Positions 55,664 to 64,000 of a stretch of DNA of 64,000 nucleotides are shown here, in pieces. The translations under genes were made by a program, and so were the position numbers. Numbering within the stretch: the first letter of the stretch is position 1; every line of letters starts with the position of its first letter. This DNA comes from Actinomycetota bacterium. GTDB lineage: Bacteria > Actinomycetota > Actinomycetes > Nanopelagicales > Nanopelagicaceae. The stretch spans positions 1 through 64,000 of the forward strand of contig WLPU01000001.1 in the NCBI GenBank assembly GCA_009698615.1, in the 5' to 3' direction. A model generated the notes under the pieces. It searched no databases, was not told the DNA's origin, and was given only the letters and a program-made list of their open reading frames with translations.

Positions 55664-56911
55664 TTAGACCAGGAGACTTCCTCCAGGCTTTACTAATGAA
55701 ATCTTGCGAAGTTCCCGAGAAACGAGGAGAGAACTGGTCAAGTAAGTTAAAACTTGAGCAAGAACGACTCCATAAATACCAAGAATAAGAACGCCAATAA
55801 TAGCGAGAAGTAGATACATTGTTATCAAGACCAATGAAATATTGGAGTTGACTCTATCTCCACCGTTTCGGATTAAAGTGGCGGCGGAGAGAAGGTAGGC
55901 GGCTCGAAGAATTTCTTGGAAAACAACAAGGTAATAAATTGCCAAAGGGAGTAGCCAATTTGCGCCGAACCAGTATTTAGTGAAGTAATAAACAGTAATT
56001 CCAGAAAACCCATATAACAAGACTGCAAGTGCGGAAAATCCTTTGCGATGTGATTCGAAAGGTTTCGAAATGGATTTGCCATGGCCGGCCACTAGCAGGT
56101 TTGCAAGGGCTTCCGGAAGAAAGCGAACGTAATTAATTAGTCCAGCCATTACTGAGTATTGTGTGAATTTTGCTAAAGGCATGAACCAGGCCACGATCAG
56201 CTTGTCTGAATAGTCTGCTAAACCACTAACGAGACTATAGACGTGATTGTGCCTAACTGTTTTTAGGAAATCATAAAGCTCAGCGAAATTTCCAAGTTTG
56301 CGTAAACTCAACCTTTTAACCACGATAAAAAAAGTGCAAACTACGGAAAAAATATAAGACAAATTAAAAGCAATCAGAACACAAGTTGATAAACTATACG
56401 AACTCAACAATCGCAATAGAAAGTAGAGTGACACCTGAAGGATCGCAACAACAACTTCCACAACTCCAGCAGTTCGAATTTTCCCAAGCCCGATTAAGAT
56501 GTTGGTACTGGAGTAATCCAAACTTGCCATTAAAGCGAAACCTGTGCCGAGTATTAGTAGCGAGATTGGCAGGTGTGACTTGATATGCGAATAAATGAGC
56601 AAGCTTCCAAAACTAATCCCAGAAATTACAACAGAGGTACTTATTAACAGGAGAACCACTCGAGTAAGAGCCAGTGTTTGCATCTCGGGGCTGTTGGATA
56701 GTTGCCGGAAAGTTAGCGTTATACCTGAGGCCAGAAGGTAGATGAGGGTGATGGCGGTTATAAGGATAAATCCCATGACTGATCGGTTTTGGATTCCCAA
56801 TTGGCGACTGTAAATGAGGGCAAAGATGCCACCGAGCCCTGAAGACAAGACGCGCATGGTGAGAAAAACTGGGCCTTTGCTCAAGAAACCTTTCTGAGAA
56901 GACCGTCGCAT
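55664..56911 (-). CDS. Polysaccharide/lipid-linked oligosaccharide flippase-like membrane protein
   Basis: 415 aa with about 12 hydrophobic helices, of the Wzx/MATE-like (MOP) fold. There are few clear motifs; SRQLGIQNRSVMGFILI and the repeated FxxLV-type helices fit O-antigen-type exporters. No glycosyltransferase lies beside it, so the carried lipid-sugar is unknown. The minus-strand TAGATT six bases before the ATG suggests a leaderless start. It diverges from dnaK. The codons look more AT-rich than in neighbours, a possible sign of transfer, but I did not count them. Confidence 0.72.
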   Translation of the reverse strand: MRRSSQKGFLSKGPVFLTMRVLSSGLGGIFALIYSRQLGIQNRSVMGFILITAITLIYLLASGITLTFRQLSNSPEMQTLALTRVVLLLISTSVVISGISFGSLLIYSHIKSHLPISLLILGTGFALMASLDYSSTNILIGLGKIRTAGVVEVVVAILQVSLYFLLRLLSSYSLSTCVLIAFNLSYIFSVVCTFFIVVKRLSLRKLGNFAELYDFLKTVRHNHVYSLVSGLADYSDKLIVAWFMPLAKFTQYSVMAGLINYVRFLPEALANLLVAGHGKSISKPFESHRKGFSALAVLLYGFSGITVYYFTKYWFGANWLLPLAIYYLVVFQEILRAAYLLSAATLIRNGGDRVNSNISLVLITMYLLLAIIGVLILGIYGVVLAQVLTYLTSSLLVSRELRKISLVKPGGSLLV

Positions 56912-56975
56912 CGGCTTAATCTAGTTGCGCCGCGGGAATAAACCCGTCCGCCCCCCTGTTCCACCCAATAGCAAC

Positions 56976-56996
56976 CTTGAGTCGATCTGACTCAAT
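56976..56996. promoter_or_regulatory. HAIR operator for HspR upstream of dnaK
   Basis: CTTGAGT-N7-ACTCAAT matches the HAIR consensus CTTGAGT-N7-ACTCAAG at all but the last base. It is followed by TTGACA at 57000-57005, a good -35, so bound HspR would block the dnaK promoter. hspR is the last gene of this operon, giving negative feedback. Confidence 0.9.
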
Positions 56997-57071
56997 CTTT
57001 TGACAAAGAGCGGCGCAAGGTTGAAACTTAGAGCAGTGGCCCAGGAAGGGCCAGAAATAGGAGCAAAAAAG

Positions 57072-58895
57072 ATGGCTAGAGCAGTTGGAATCGACCTCGG
57101 CACTACGAATAGCTGCGTGTCAGTACTCGAAGGTGGCGAGCCTACGGTTATCGCCAACGCAGAAGGTGCCCGCACAACACCCTCGATCGTGGCCTTTGCC
57201 AAAAATGGCGAAGTCCTTGTGGGCGAGGTGGCCAAGCGCCAATCCGTCACAAACGTCGAGCGCACTATTCGCTCGGTCAAACGACACATGGGTACTTCTT
57301 GGAATATCGATATCGATGGCAAGAAATACACCCCTCAAGAAATTAGTGCGCGTATCTTGCAAAAACTCAAGCGCGATGCAGAGGCTTACCTTGGCGAAAC
57401 CGTTACGGATGCAGTTATTACTGTGCCTGCATATTTCAATGACGCACAACGCCAAGCAACAAAAGAGGCTGGCGAAATTGCCGGTCTCAATGTTTTGCGC
57501 ATCATCAACGAGCCAACTGCAGCCGCGCTCGCATACGGACTCGACAAAGCGGATCAAGAGCAGACAATCCTTGTTTTCGACTTAGGTGGCGGAACATTCG
57601 ACGTTTCACTTCTTGAAATCGGCGATGGCGTTGTCGAAGTGAAGGCAACAAACGGCGATAACAATCTCGGTGGAGATGACTGGGATCAAGCACTGGTTGA
57701 TTTCCTTGTAAAAACTTTTGGTTCTAAAAACGGAATTGACCTCACCAAAGACAAGATGGCCATGCAACGTATTCGCGAGGCTGCCGAGAAAGCAAAGATC
57801 GAACTTTCTTCCTCCCAGCAAGCATCTATTAATTTGCCATACATCACTGTTGATCCTGAGAAGAACCCACTTTTCTTGGATGAAACAATCACACGCGCGC
57901 AGTTCCAATCCATGACTGCAGATTTACTAGAGCGTTGCAAGAAGCCATTCCAAGCTGTTCTTAAAGATGCTGGAATTCCAATTGCAAACATTCATAGCGT
58001 CGTACTGGTTGGCGGATCAACACGTATGCCGGCAGTGGTTGATCTTGTTCGCTCACTAACTGGCGGCAAAGAACCAAATAAGGGCGTAAACCCTGATGAG
58101 GTTGTTGCTGTTGGCGCATCGTTACAAGCAGGAGTTCTTAAAGGTGAAGTGAAGGATGTTCTCCTTCTGGATGTCACACCTCTTTCACTCGGCATTGAAA
58201 CCAAGGGCGGAGTGATGACTCGATTGATCGAGCGCAACACAACGATCCCAACAAAGCGGAGCGAGATCTTCACCACCGCTGATGACAATCAGCCAGCAGT
58301 GCAGATCCAGGCCTACCAAGGTGAGCGCGAAATGGCTGCCTACAACAAGAAATTGGGCATGTTCGAGCTCACCGGTCTTCCACCAGCACCACGCGGAATC
58401 CCACAAATCGAAGTGACCTTCGACATCGATGCCAACGGCATTGTGCATGTTTCAGCCAAGGATCTTGGTACAGGTAAAGAGCAGAGCATGACCATCACTG
58501 GCGGTTCCGCACTTTCCAAAGATGAGATCAACCGCATGATGGAAGATGCAGAATCACACGCCGAGGAAGATCGCCAGCGTAAAGAAGAGGCAGAGATTCG
58601 CAACACTGGTGATTCGCTGATGTACCAAACTGAAAAGTTTTTGGCTGAAAACGGCGAAAAACTTAACGAAGGCGAAGCTGCAACCAAAAAGGCTGAAACT
58701 GAGGAAGCACTTGCTGAACTCAAGACAGCTTTGGGTGGAGCAAACTTCGACATGATTAAGAGCGCAACAGAGAAAGTATCGACTTTAAGCCAAGCACTTG
58801 GTGCGGCTCTCTATGCATCTCAAGCGGCACAACCTTCGGGGGAGCAACCTGCCGAAGATGGCGTGGAAGATGCAGAAATTGTTGAAGAAGCATAA
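57072..58895 (+). CDS. dnaK: Chaperone DnaK (Hsp70)
   Basis: 607 aa from the ATG at 57072; the in-frame extension upstream is not protein-like. The nucleotide-binding domain starts [22 protein letters not shown] and has the [17 protein letters not shown] and [13 protein letters not shown] motifs. The substrate-binding domain follows ([17 protein letters not shown] at about residue 363 and onward) and the tail ends with an acidic EDAEIVEEA. It folds proteins with DnaJ and GrpE. A HAIR operator lies 76 bp upstream. Confidence 0.98.
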   Translation: MARAVGIDLGTTNSCVSVLEGGEPTVIANAEGARTTPSIVAFAKNGEVLVGEVAKRQSVTNVERTIRSVKRHMGTSWNIDIDGKKYTPQEISARILQKLKRDAEAYLGETVTDAVITVPAYFNDAQRQATKEAGEIAGLNVLRIINEPTAAALAYGLDKADQEQTILVFDLGGGTFDVSLLEIGDGVVEVKATNGDNNLGGDDWDQALVDFLVKTFGSKNGIDLTKDKMAMQRIREAAEKAKIELSSSQQASINLPYITVDPEKNPLFLDETITRAQFQSMTADLLERCKKPFQAVLKDAGIPIANIHSVVLVGGSTRMPAVVDLVRSLTGGKEPNKGVNPDEVVAVGASLQAGVLKGEVKDVLLLDVTPLSLGIETKGGVMTRLIERNTTIPTKRSEIFTTADDNQPAVQIQAYQGEREMAAYNKKLGMFELTGLPPAPRGIPQIEVTFDIDANGIVHVSAKDLGTGKEQSMTITGGSALSKDEINRMMEDAESHAEEDRQRKEEAEIRNTGDSLMYQTEKFLAENGEKLNEGEAATKKAETEEALAELKTALGGANFDMIKSATEKVSTLSQALGAALYASQAAQPSGEQPAEDGVEDAEIVEEA

Positions 58896-59371
58896 TGACT
58901 GATTCAACAGAATCAGTTGTTGAGGAAGTTGTAGAAGATCTGCACAGTGAGGTGGTTGAGAGCGATCTCGCCGTCCTCACCGCAGATCTACAACGCCTTC
59001 AAGCTGAGTATGCCAATTACCGCAAGCGTGTCGAGCGAGATCGCGCCCTTGCACACGAGTTGGCTATTGGCGCGGTCCTGAACGAAATTCTCCCTGTATT
59101 GGATGACATTGATCGCGCGCAAGAACATGGTGAATTACAAGGTGGATTCAAGGCGGTTGCAGACCGTCTAGCGAATGTAACGACGAAGATCGGCCTTGAA
59201 AAATACGGCGAAGCCGGTAGCGCATTTGATCCGCAGATTCACGAAGCCCTCATGCATGAAACTTCTTCAGAGGTAAGCCAAGCGACTGCTTCAGTGATTT
59301 TGCAACCTGGTTATAAATACAAGGATCGCGTCTTACGCCCTGCCCGCGTATCTGTTACCGATCCAGAATAA
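58895..59371 (+). CDS. grpE: Nucleotide-exchange factor GrpE
   Basis: 158 aa. An acidic N-terminus is followed by the long coiled-coil and the GrpE core: LQAEYANYRKRVERDRAL and LPVLDDIDRAQEHGELQGGFKAVADRL. The C-terminal beta domain has FDPQIHEALMHE and LQPGYKYKDRVLRPARVSV. It releases ADP from DnaK. The start ATG shares one base with the dnaK stop (TAATG). Confidence 0.97.
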   Translation: MTDSTESVVEEVVEDLHSEVVESDLAVLTADLQRLQAEYANYRKRVERDRALAHELAIGAVLNEILPVLDDIDRAQEHGELQGGFKAVADRLANVTTKIGLEKYGEAGSAFDPQIHEALMHETSSEVSQATASVILQPGYKYKDRVLRPARVSVTDPE

Positions 59372-59383
59372 TTATTACCAACT

Positions 59384-60307
59384 ATGGCGGCCAAGGATCT
59401 TTACGAGAAAGATTTTTATAAGATTCTTGGCGTTCCAAAAAGTGCCACGAGCGATGAAATTAAGAAGAAATACCGCTCATTAGCCCGTGAGCTCCATCCC
59501 GATAAAAACAAAGGTGACAAGAAACGCGAAGAACAATTTAAGGCTGTTTCAGAGGCAAATGACATTTTGTCCGATGAGAAGAAGCGCGCCGAATATGACG
59601 ATGCCAGATCACACTTTGAGCGCGGCGGATTTCGTGCCCCTCAAGGCGGGCAAGGTGGCCAGAACTTTAATGGCGATTTCGGTGATGTTTTTGGTGGAGG
59701 CTCACCGCAAGATATCTTCGCCAATCTTTTCGGTGGCCGCAGAGGACCTCGTAAAGGTCAAGATTTACAAACTGAATCCACAATTTCATTTCGGGAATCT
59801 ATTTTTGGCACAACGTTAGACCTTCGCTTATCAACCGATGGCGGTGCTCCTCAAAGTATTAGCGCGCGTGTGCCTGCCGGAATAAATGATGGAGCAAAGA
59901 TTCGGCTCAAAGGTAAAGGTGCACCGGGGGAGGCTGGCCCAGGAGATCTCTTTATTCAACTTCATGTTAAACCACATCCAATTTTCTCTCGTAAAGGCGA
60001 AAACATTACGGTGACACTTCCAGTTACTTTTGCAGAAGCTGCACTCGGTGCCGATATTAAGGTTCCAACACTGGGAGATGAAGAAGTAACTGTTCGCCTA
60101 GCACCCGGAACACCAAACGGACGAGTGCTTCGAGTTAAAGGCCGAGGAGTGACGAAGGCGTCAACTACGGGAGACTTGTTGGTGACTGTTGAAGTCCAAG
60201 TCCCTCGACATGTTGAAGGTAAGGCAGAAAAAGCGTTGAAAGAATTTGCAGAAGCAACCTCGCATGAAGATGTTCGTGTCGAATTCAAATCTAAGGCATC
60301 CTCATGA
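59384..60307 (+). CDS. dnaJ: DnaJ-family co-chaperone lacking the zinc-binding domain
   Basis: 307 aa. The J domain (about 9-75) has the HPD motif in ELHPDKNKGDKK. A Gly/Phe-rich region (about 85-125) leads straight into the C-terminal substrate-binding domains (DLFIQLHVKPHPIFSRKGENI). The four CxxCxGxG zinc repeats of classical DnaJ are absent, so it is of the type II (CbpA-like) form. It stimulates DnaK ATPase. The dnaK-operon gene in mycobacteria encodes the longer zinc form, so this is a reduced version or a substitution. Confidence 0.9.
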   Translation: MAAKDLYEKDFYKILGVPKSATSDEIKKKYRSLARELHPDKNKGDKKREEQFKAVSEANDILSDEKKRAEYDDARSHFERGGFRAPQGGQGGQNFNGDFGDVFGGGSPQDIFANLFGGRRGPRKGQDLQTESTISFRESIFGTTLDLRLSTDGGAPQSISARVPAGINDGAKIRLKGKGAPGEAGPGDLFIQLHVKPHPIFSRKGENITVTLPVTFAEAALGADIKVPTLGDEEVTVRLAPGTPNGRVLRVKGRGVTKASTTGDLLVTVEVQVPRHVEGKAEKALKEFAEATSHEDVRVEFKSKASS

Positions 60308-60699
60308 GCCAATCGGAAGTACATGGAAATACAGAACACGATGACGACGCAGCTGTTTACGTAATTTCGGTCGCGGCGCAAATTTCTGGACTTCATCCTC
60401 AGACATTGCGTCAGTACGATCGCCTCGGTTTAGTTTCGCCAGGCCGGGCAAGTGGGCGTGGGCGCAGATATTCACTTCGTGACATTGCACTTTTGCGAAA
60501 CGTTCAGCGCCTTATTGGTGAGGGCATTAACCACGCTGGTATTAAGCGAATCATTGATCTTGAATCCGCGATGGCCAATATGGCTCTAGAAGTAGCGCAA
60601 TTGCGTATCGAAGTGGACGCACTGATTGATGCAAACCCACCAAAAGGCTTAACTCGTCGGAAGAAAACAGAGATTATCGTTTATAAGGAAGAAGACTAG
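60304..60699 (+). CDS. hspR: Heat-shock repressor HspR (MerR family)
   Basis: 131 aa. The MerR-type winged helix is at about 20-90: VISVAAQISGLHPQTLRQYDRLGLVSPGRASGRGRRYS and LRNVQRLIGEGINHAGIKRI. A basic tail follows. HspR binds the HAIR site with DnaK as co-repressor in Actinobacteria; the site is found at 56976-56996. The ATG overlaps the dnaJ stop by 4 bp. Confidence 0.95.
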   Translation: MSQSEVHGNTEHDDDAAVYVISVAAQISGLHPQTLRQYDRLGLVSPGRASGRGRRYSLRDIALLRNVQRLIGEGINHAGIKRIIDLESAMANMALEVAQLRIEVDALIDANPPKGLTRRKKTEIIVYKEED

Positions 60700-60716
60700 A
60701 AAGGTATGCTCGCCCC

Positions 60717-61250
60717 ATGAGTTCACGCGAAAAACTACGAAGTGAGATTATTTCTAAGGCCGTCGTTCATGGAAAAGTGATTTTATCTTCCGGCAAGGAA
60801 GCCGATTACTACGTAGATTTACGGCGCGTAACTTTGGATGCTGTCGCCGCCCCACTAATAGGTGAAGTAATGCTCGACCTATTGAAAGATTGGGATTTTG
60901 ACGCGGTGGGTGGCTTAACTCTTGGCGCAGACCCTGTTGCAACAGCGATGATGCATGTTGCTGCTCAACGAGGCAAGAAGATTGACGCATTCGTTGTTCG
61001 CAAAGCAGAAAAGGCTCATGGACTACAGCGTCGTATAGAAGGACCGGATGTAAAGGGTCGCCGCGTCGTTGCAGTTGAAGACACATCTACAACTGGTGGT
61101 TCAGTGCTCACAGCAGTTGAAGCACTGCGAGAAGCCGGAGCAATTGTTGTTGGGGTGGCAGTTATTGTGGAGCGCGGAGCTAAAGATGCAATCGCAAGTG
61201 CTCGCCTTGAGTACCGAACCGCTTACTCGCTAAGTGATTTAGGTTTATAG
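60717..61250 (+). CDS. pyrE: Orotate phosphoribosyltransferase
   Basis: 177 aa. The PRPP-binding loop is RRVVAVEDTSTTGGSVLTAVEAL (about 117-139), and VGGLTLGADPVATAMMHVA is the substrate-side region. It converts orotate and PRPP to OMP in pyrimidine synthesis. It begins 17 bp after hspR, so it may be read with the heat-shock operon. No other pyr gene is nearby. Confidence 0.95.
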   Translation: MSSREKLRSEIISKAVVHGKVILSSGKEADYYVDLRRVTLDAVAAPLIGEVMLDLLKDWDFDAVGGLTLGADPVATAMMHVAAQRGKKIDAFVVRKAEKAHGLQRRIEGPDVKGRRVVAVEDTSTTGGSVLTAVEALREAGAIVVGVAVIVERGAKDAIASARLEYRTAYSLSDLGL

Positions 61251-61295
61251 AATATTTCTAAAGCCTGTACAAAAAACTAACTAAAATATATTTCT

Positions 61296-61320
61296 AAAAT
61301 TGCTTTAATCAAAGAATTTT
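61296..61320 (+). terminator. AT-rich hairpin after pyrE
   Basis: AAAATT and AATTTT (61296-61301, 61315-61320) flank CTTT-AATC(A)-AAAG, giving a stem of about ten pairs with one bulged G that ends in TTTT. A wider 9-bp inverted repeat, TTAATCAAA (61305-61313) / TTTGATTAA (61341-61349), overlaps it. Either could end the dnaK-pyrE transcript. Both are AT-rich and weak. Confidence 0.35.
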
Positions 61321-61345
61321 ACCTTTGCCGAGATATTACTTTTGA

Positions 61346-61984
61346 TTAACTCAGGTGACGTTTAGTTCTGATCTCTCTAACCACTTCTAGTGCAACGGGC
61401 AATAAACTTAAAACGATAATCACACCGATGATGGGTAGAAGGTAGGCATCGATAGAGCCTTTGAGTTTTTCACCGAGTAGGTATCCAAGAAGTGCAACAC
61501 CATCGCTCCAAAGGATTCCGCCGATAACATTCCAGAGAAGAAATTTTGAGGCAGGAATTCTGGCTATTCCGCATAGGGGGTTAATGAGGGTGCGGACGAA
61601 AGGCACGTAGCGGGCTAAAACAATCGCGCGACCCGGACCGTATTTCTTCAGCCATTTTTCCGTCGAGGCAACGCGTTTTTGATTGAAGTAGCGCCCGTCC
61701 GGACGATCAAATAGTGGACGCCCAAAGCGAGCGCCTATGTAATGTCCCAATTGCGAGCCAAGGATCGTGGCAATCGGGGCGCCAATAAATAAGCCAAGGA
61801 CTGAGATGTGGGCTCCACCAAGTAACGCCGCGGCAGTGCCCGAGGCTGCAACTCCTGCAATAAACAGGAGCGAGTCGCCAGGAAAGACCAGACCAACGAG
61901 TAAGCCAGTTTCAGTAAAGAGAATTCCCAAGACTCCAGCCAGACCAAGGTCGGCAATGATGGATTTGGCATCGAGAAGATTCAT
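61346..61984 (-). CDS. DedA family (VTT-domain) membrane protein
   Basis: 212 aa from the ATG at 61984; a longer in-frame reading to 62230 has low protein character and would cover the hppA promoter. About five hydrophobic segments are present. DedA markers are FTETGLLVGLVFPGDSLLFIAG, and RYVPFVRTLINPLCGIARIPASKFLLWNVIGGILW with the conserved Arg. Family members act as lipid scramblases or transporters. TATGGT eight bases upstream of the ATG fits a leaderless message. Confidence 0.93.
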   Translation of the reverse strand: MNLLDAKSIIADLGLAGVLGILFTETGLLVGLVFPGDSLLFIAGVAASGTAAALLGGAHISVLGLFIGAPIATILGSQLGHYIGARFGRPLFDRPDGRYFNQKRVASTEKWLKKYGPGRAIVLARYVPFVRTLINPLCGIARIPASKFLLWNVIGGILWSDGVALLGYLLGEKLKGSIDAYLLPIIGVIIVLSLLPVALEVVREIRTKRHLS

Positions 61985-62183
61985 AAGGAGCAACCATAAC
62001 CCTTCAACCTCAAAGGGGTGAATGTGCGCTGGGTGAGGTAGGGGGTGGAATCCACATGGCGGTAAGACAGAAGCAATAGATAGGTATAACGAGCGCGGAT
62101 TTGGGGGTAAGGGCTCTTGTGTGCGTACACTCACGCTGTTCTTTGCCCCGCATCCTGGGGCCCCGATCTCCAATGGAGGAGAA

Positions 62184-64000
62184 ATGCGAGCTGCCAGCTC
62201 TCTCGTGCACGTGACCGGAAATAACATCAATATCGTCTACATCGTCCTTGCCATCTCGTTAGGCGCGCTCGCCGTTGCTTGGGCGCTTCGCGCTCAGGTC
62301 CTGGCCGCGGATGAAGGCACTGAAAAGATGCGTGAAATTGCAGGCGCCGTTCAAGAAGGTGCCGCCGCATACCTTGCGCGCCAATTTCGCACACTTTCCT
62401 ATTTCGTTGCGATCGTCTTTTTACTACTTTTCGCGCTACCCGGCGCAACCGATATCCGTATCGGCCGTTCAATCTTTTTCTTACTAGGGGCTGGATTTAG
62501 CGCCCTGGTTGGCTATAACGGAATGTGGCTTGCAGTTCGCGCAAACGTGCGTGTTGCAGAAGCCGCTCGTCAAAACTCTTCAGAGCGCGCAGTGCAGATT
62601 GCTTTCCGCACTGGCGGCGTTGTGGGTATGACAACAGTGGGCCTTGGCCTTGTTGGCGCATCCCTTGTTGTGATTATCTATCGCGAAAATGCGCCCTCTG
62701 TTTTGGAAGGCTTCGGCTTTGGCGCCGCGATGCTCGCAATGTTCATGCGCGTTGGTGGAGGTATCTTCACAAAGGCAGCAGATGTTGGAGCTGACCTTGT
62801 CGGTAAAGTTGAAAAGAATATTCCAGAAGATGACCCACGTAACGCTGCAACAATTGCAGATAACGTAGGCGATAACGTCGGTGACTGCGCTGGTATGGCT
62901 GCTGACTTATTTGAGTCCTACGCTGTGACACTGGTTGCAGCTTTGATTCTTGGCAAGGCAGGCTTCGGAGATTCTGGTTTGATTTTTCCATTGATCATTC
63001 CAGCAATAGGAACAGTTACCGCAGTCCTTGGAATCTTCTTGACGAAGGTCCGAAAGAGCGATGCAACTGCAATGAATGCAATCAACCGCTCGTTCTTTTT
63101 GTCTGCAGTGATCAGCGCAGTGCTTTCTGGTCTTGCAACCTACGTTTATCTTCCAAGTGATTTCAAGTTGCTCACAGGGTTATCTCCTGAGGCAGTTGCT
63201 GCGGCTGGAAATACAAACCCACGCGTACTTGCACTTGGCGCAGTATTAATCGGAATCGTCCTTGCTGCTGCAATTCAAGTCCTTACCGGTTTCTTTACAG
63301 CAACTGGCAAGCGTCCAGTCAATGATGTTGCAGCTTCTTCACAAACAGGTGCGGCAACAGTACTTCTTTCCGGTATCTCAATCGGATTTGAATCTGCTGT
63401 TTATTCCGCGATTTTGATTGCAACAGCAGTATTTGGTGCGTTTTTATTGGGCGGCGGAAGCATTGTGCTCTCCCTGCTTGCAATTGCTCTTGCTGGTACT
63501 GGTTTATTAACCACAGTCGGCGTCATTGTTGCGATGGATACATTCGGTCCCATCTCTGATAATGCCCAAGGCATTGCAGAGATGTCAGGCGATGTTCACG
63601 GAGAAGGCTCAAAGATTCTTACTTCACTTGACGCAGTTGGAAATACAACTAAGGCAATCACTAAAGGAATCGCAATTGCTACTGCAGTATTGGCAGCAAC
63701 CGCGCTCTTTGGTGCATTTACTGATGCAATTCGCAAGGCCGTGGAGGATGCTGGCAAAGTTGCCGGCGATCTTGCTTGGCAATACCAAGGCATCTTGGAT
63801 GTTGCTAATCCACGCAACCTTGTCGGACTCATCATCGGCGCTGCTGTGGTATTCCTCTTCTCAGGTCTTGCAATCAATGCAGTATCTCGCGCAGCTGGTG
63901 CGGTTGTTGTTGAAGTGCGTAAGCAATTCATCGAACACCCTGGCATCATGGCTGGAACTGAAAAGCCAGAGTACGGTCGCGTTGTAGATATCTGCACACG
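62184..64000 (+). CDS. hppA: Membrane-bound H+-translocating pyrophosphatase, K+-independent type (3' end outside window)
   Basis: The reading frame from the ATG at 62184 (GGAGG five bases upstream) stays open to the window edge, 605 codons. Many membrane helices are visible. The pyrophosphate-binding motif DVGADLVGKVEKNIPEDDPRN starts near residue 200, followed by NVGDNVGDCAGMAADLFES. The GNTTKAIT motif near residue 490 has Lys where K+-dependent enzymes have Ala, and Thr three residues on, which marks the K+-independent proton pump. It recovers energy from PPi as a proton gradient. The C-terminus is missing from this window. Confidence 0.95.
   Translation, partial: MRAASSLVHVTGNNINIVYIVLAISLGALAVAWALRAQVLAADEGTEKMREIAGAVQEGAAAYLARQFRTLSYFVAIVFLLLFALPGATDIRIGRSIFFLLGAGFSALVGYNGMWLAVRANVRVAEAARQNSSERAVQIAFRTGGVVGMTTVGLGLVGASLVVIIYRENAPSVLEGFGFGAAMLAMFMRVGGGIFTKAADVGADLVGKVEKNIPEDDPRNAATIADNVGDNVGDCAGMAADLFESYAVTLVAALILGKAGFGDSGLIFPLIIPAIGTVTAVLGIFLTKVRKSDATAMNAINRSFFLSAVISAVLSGLATYVYLPSDFKLLTGLSPEAVAAAGNTNPRVLALGAVLIGIVLAAAIQVLTGFFTATGKRPVNDVAASSQTGAATVLLSGISIGFESAVYSAILIATAVFGAFLLGGGSIVLSLLAIALAGTGLLTTVGVIVAMDTFGPISDNAQGIAEMSGDVHGEGSKILTSLDAVGNTTKAITKGIAIATAVLAATALFGAFTDAIRKAVEDAGKVAGDLAWQYQGILDVANPRNLVGLIIGAAVVFLFSGLAINAVSRAAGAVVVEVRKQFIEHPGIMAGTEKPEYGRVVDICT

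Noticed and set aside
57000-57071. In-frame extension of dnaK upstream of 57072
   Set aside because: It overlaps the promoter next to the HAIR site, and DnaK homologues begin at [14 protein letters not shown].
57085-57585. Alternative-frame proteins within dnaK and other long genes
   Set aside because: They follow the real gene's codon pattern in another frame and have no homology or translation signals.
61985-62230. N-terminal extension of the DedA protein to 62230
   Set aside because: The translation is low-complexity, lacks membrane character and would run across the hppA start. Family alignment supports the start at 61984.

Overview
The window is a chromosomal replication-origin region plus flanking housekeeping and catabolic genes from an Actinomycetota bacterium. 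The evidence is gene order: dnaA-dnaN-recF-DUF721-gyrB-gyrA-tRNA on one side, rpmH-rnpA-yidD-yidC-jag-rsmG-parA-parB on the other, then a cwlM-trxA-trxB-murJ-DUF6049-nudix-cca block and a ponA-GT87-rpsF-ssb-rpsR-rplI-dnaB block that both match the mycobacterial layout, and a dnaK-grpE-dnaJ-hspR operon with a HAIR operator. Base composition looks moderate (mid-40s percent GC by eye, not counted), intergenic gaps are short and many genes overlap. This suggests a streamlined genome, and freshwater acI/Nanopelagicales is my best guess, not proven.

Layout. 1-9.3 kb (minus): tRNA-Ala (cut), tRNA-Ile, gyrA, gyrB, DciA-like, recF, dnaN, a 357-bp AT-rich gap with DnaA boxes (probable oriC), dnaA. 9.3-14.1 kb (plus): rpmH, rnpA, yidD, yidC, jag, rsmG, parA, parB, with two parS sites lying inside the first codons of rsmG and parA. 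Transcription points away from the origin on both sides. 14.1-21.2 kb (minus): a seven-gene run nudix, DUF6049, murJ, trxB, trxA, cwlM-like, aminotransferase, linking cell-wall precursor flipping and control with thioredoxin. 21.2-34.1 kb: cca, an MFS transporter, class A PBP, GT87, the rpsF-ssb-rpsR-rplI operon with a strong terminator, a choline-kinase-like gene and a dimethylglycine/sarcosine-dehydrogenase-like gene that start on the same CATG, and dnaB.

34.1-48.7 kb is the accessory part: a DMT transporter, an acyl-CoA dehydrogenase, then a divergent uptake/catabolism locus. On the minus strand it has an enolase-superfamily enzyme, an MDR dehydrogenase and a PIG-L deacetylase. On the plus strand it has a complete peptide/oligosaccharide-type ABC importer (SBP, two permeases, two ATPases), a mutarotase-like protein, a second PIG-L deacetylase about three-quarters identical to the first, and a GntR/FCD regulator. 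An alpha/beta hydrolase follows in convergent orientation. I read the locus as import and breakdown of an unknown acylated sugar or sugar-acid compound. It also carries a palindrome at the divergent promoter and a terminator-like long hairpin that encloses the first permease start codon.

48.8-64 kb returns to housekeeping: tRNA-Gly, dcd, lemA-htpX, a two-component system, a membrane Fe-S oxidoreductase, a flippase, dnaK-grpE-dnaJ-hspR, pyrE, a DedA protein and the start of hppA, which runs off the window. I saw no CRISPR array, insertion sequence, prophage or integrase. A recurring feature is a TAnnnT hexamer 6-8 nt before the start codon of first genes, which suggests many leaderless transcripts.
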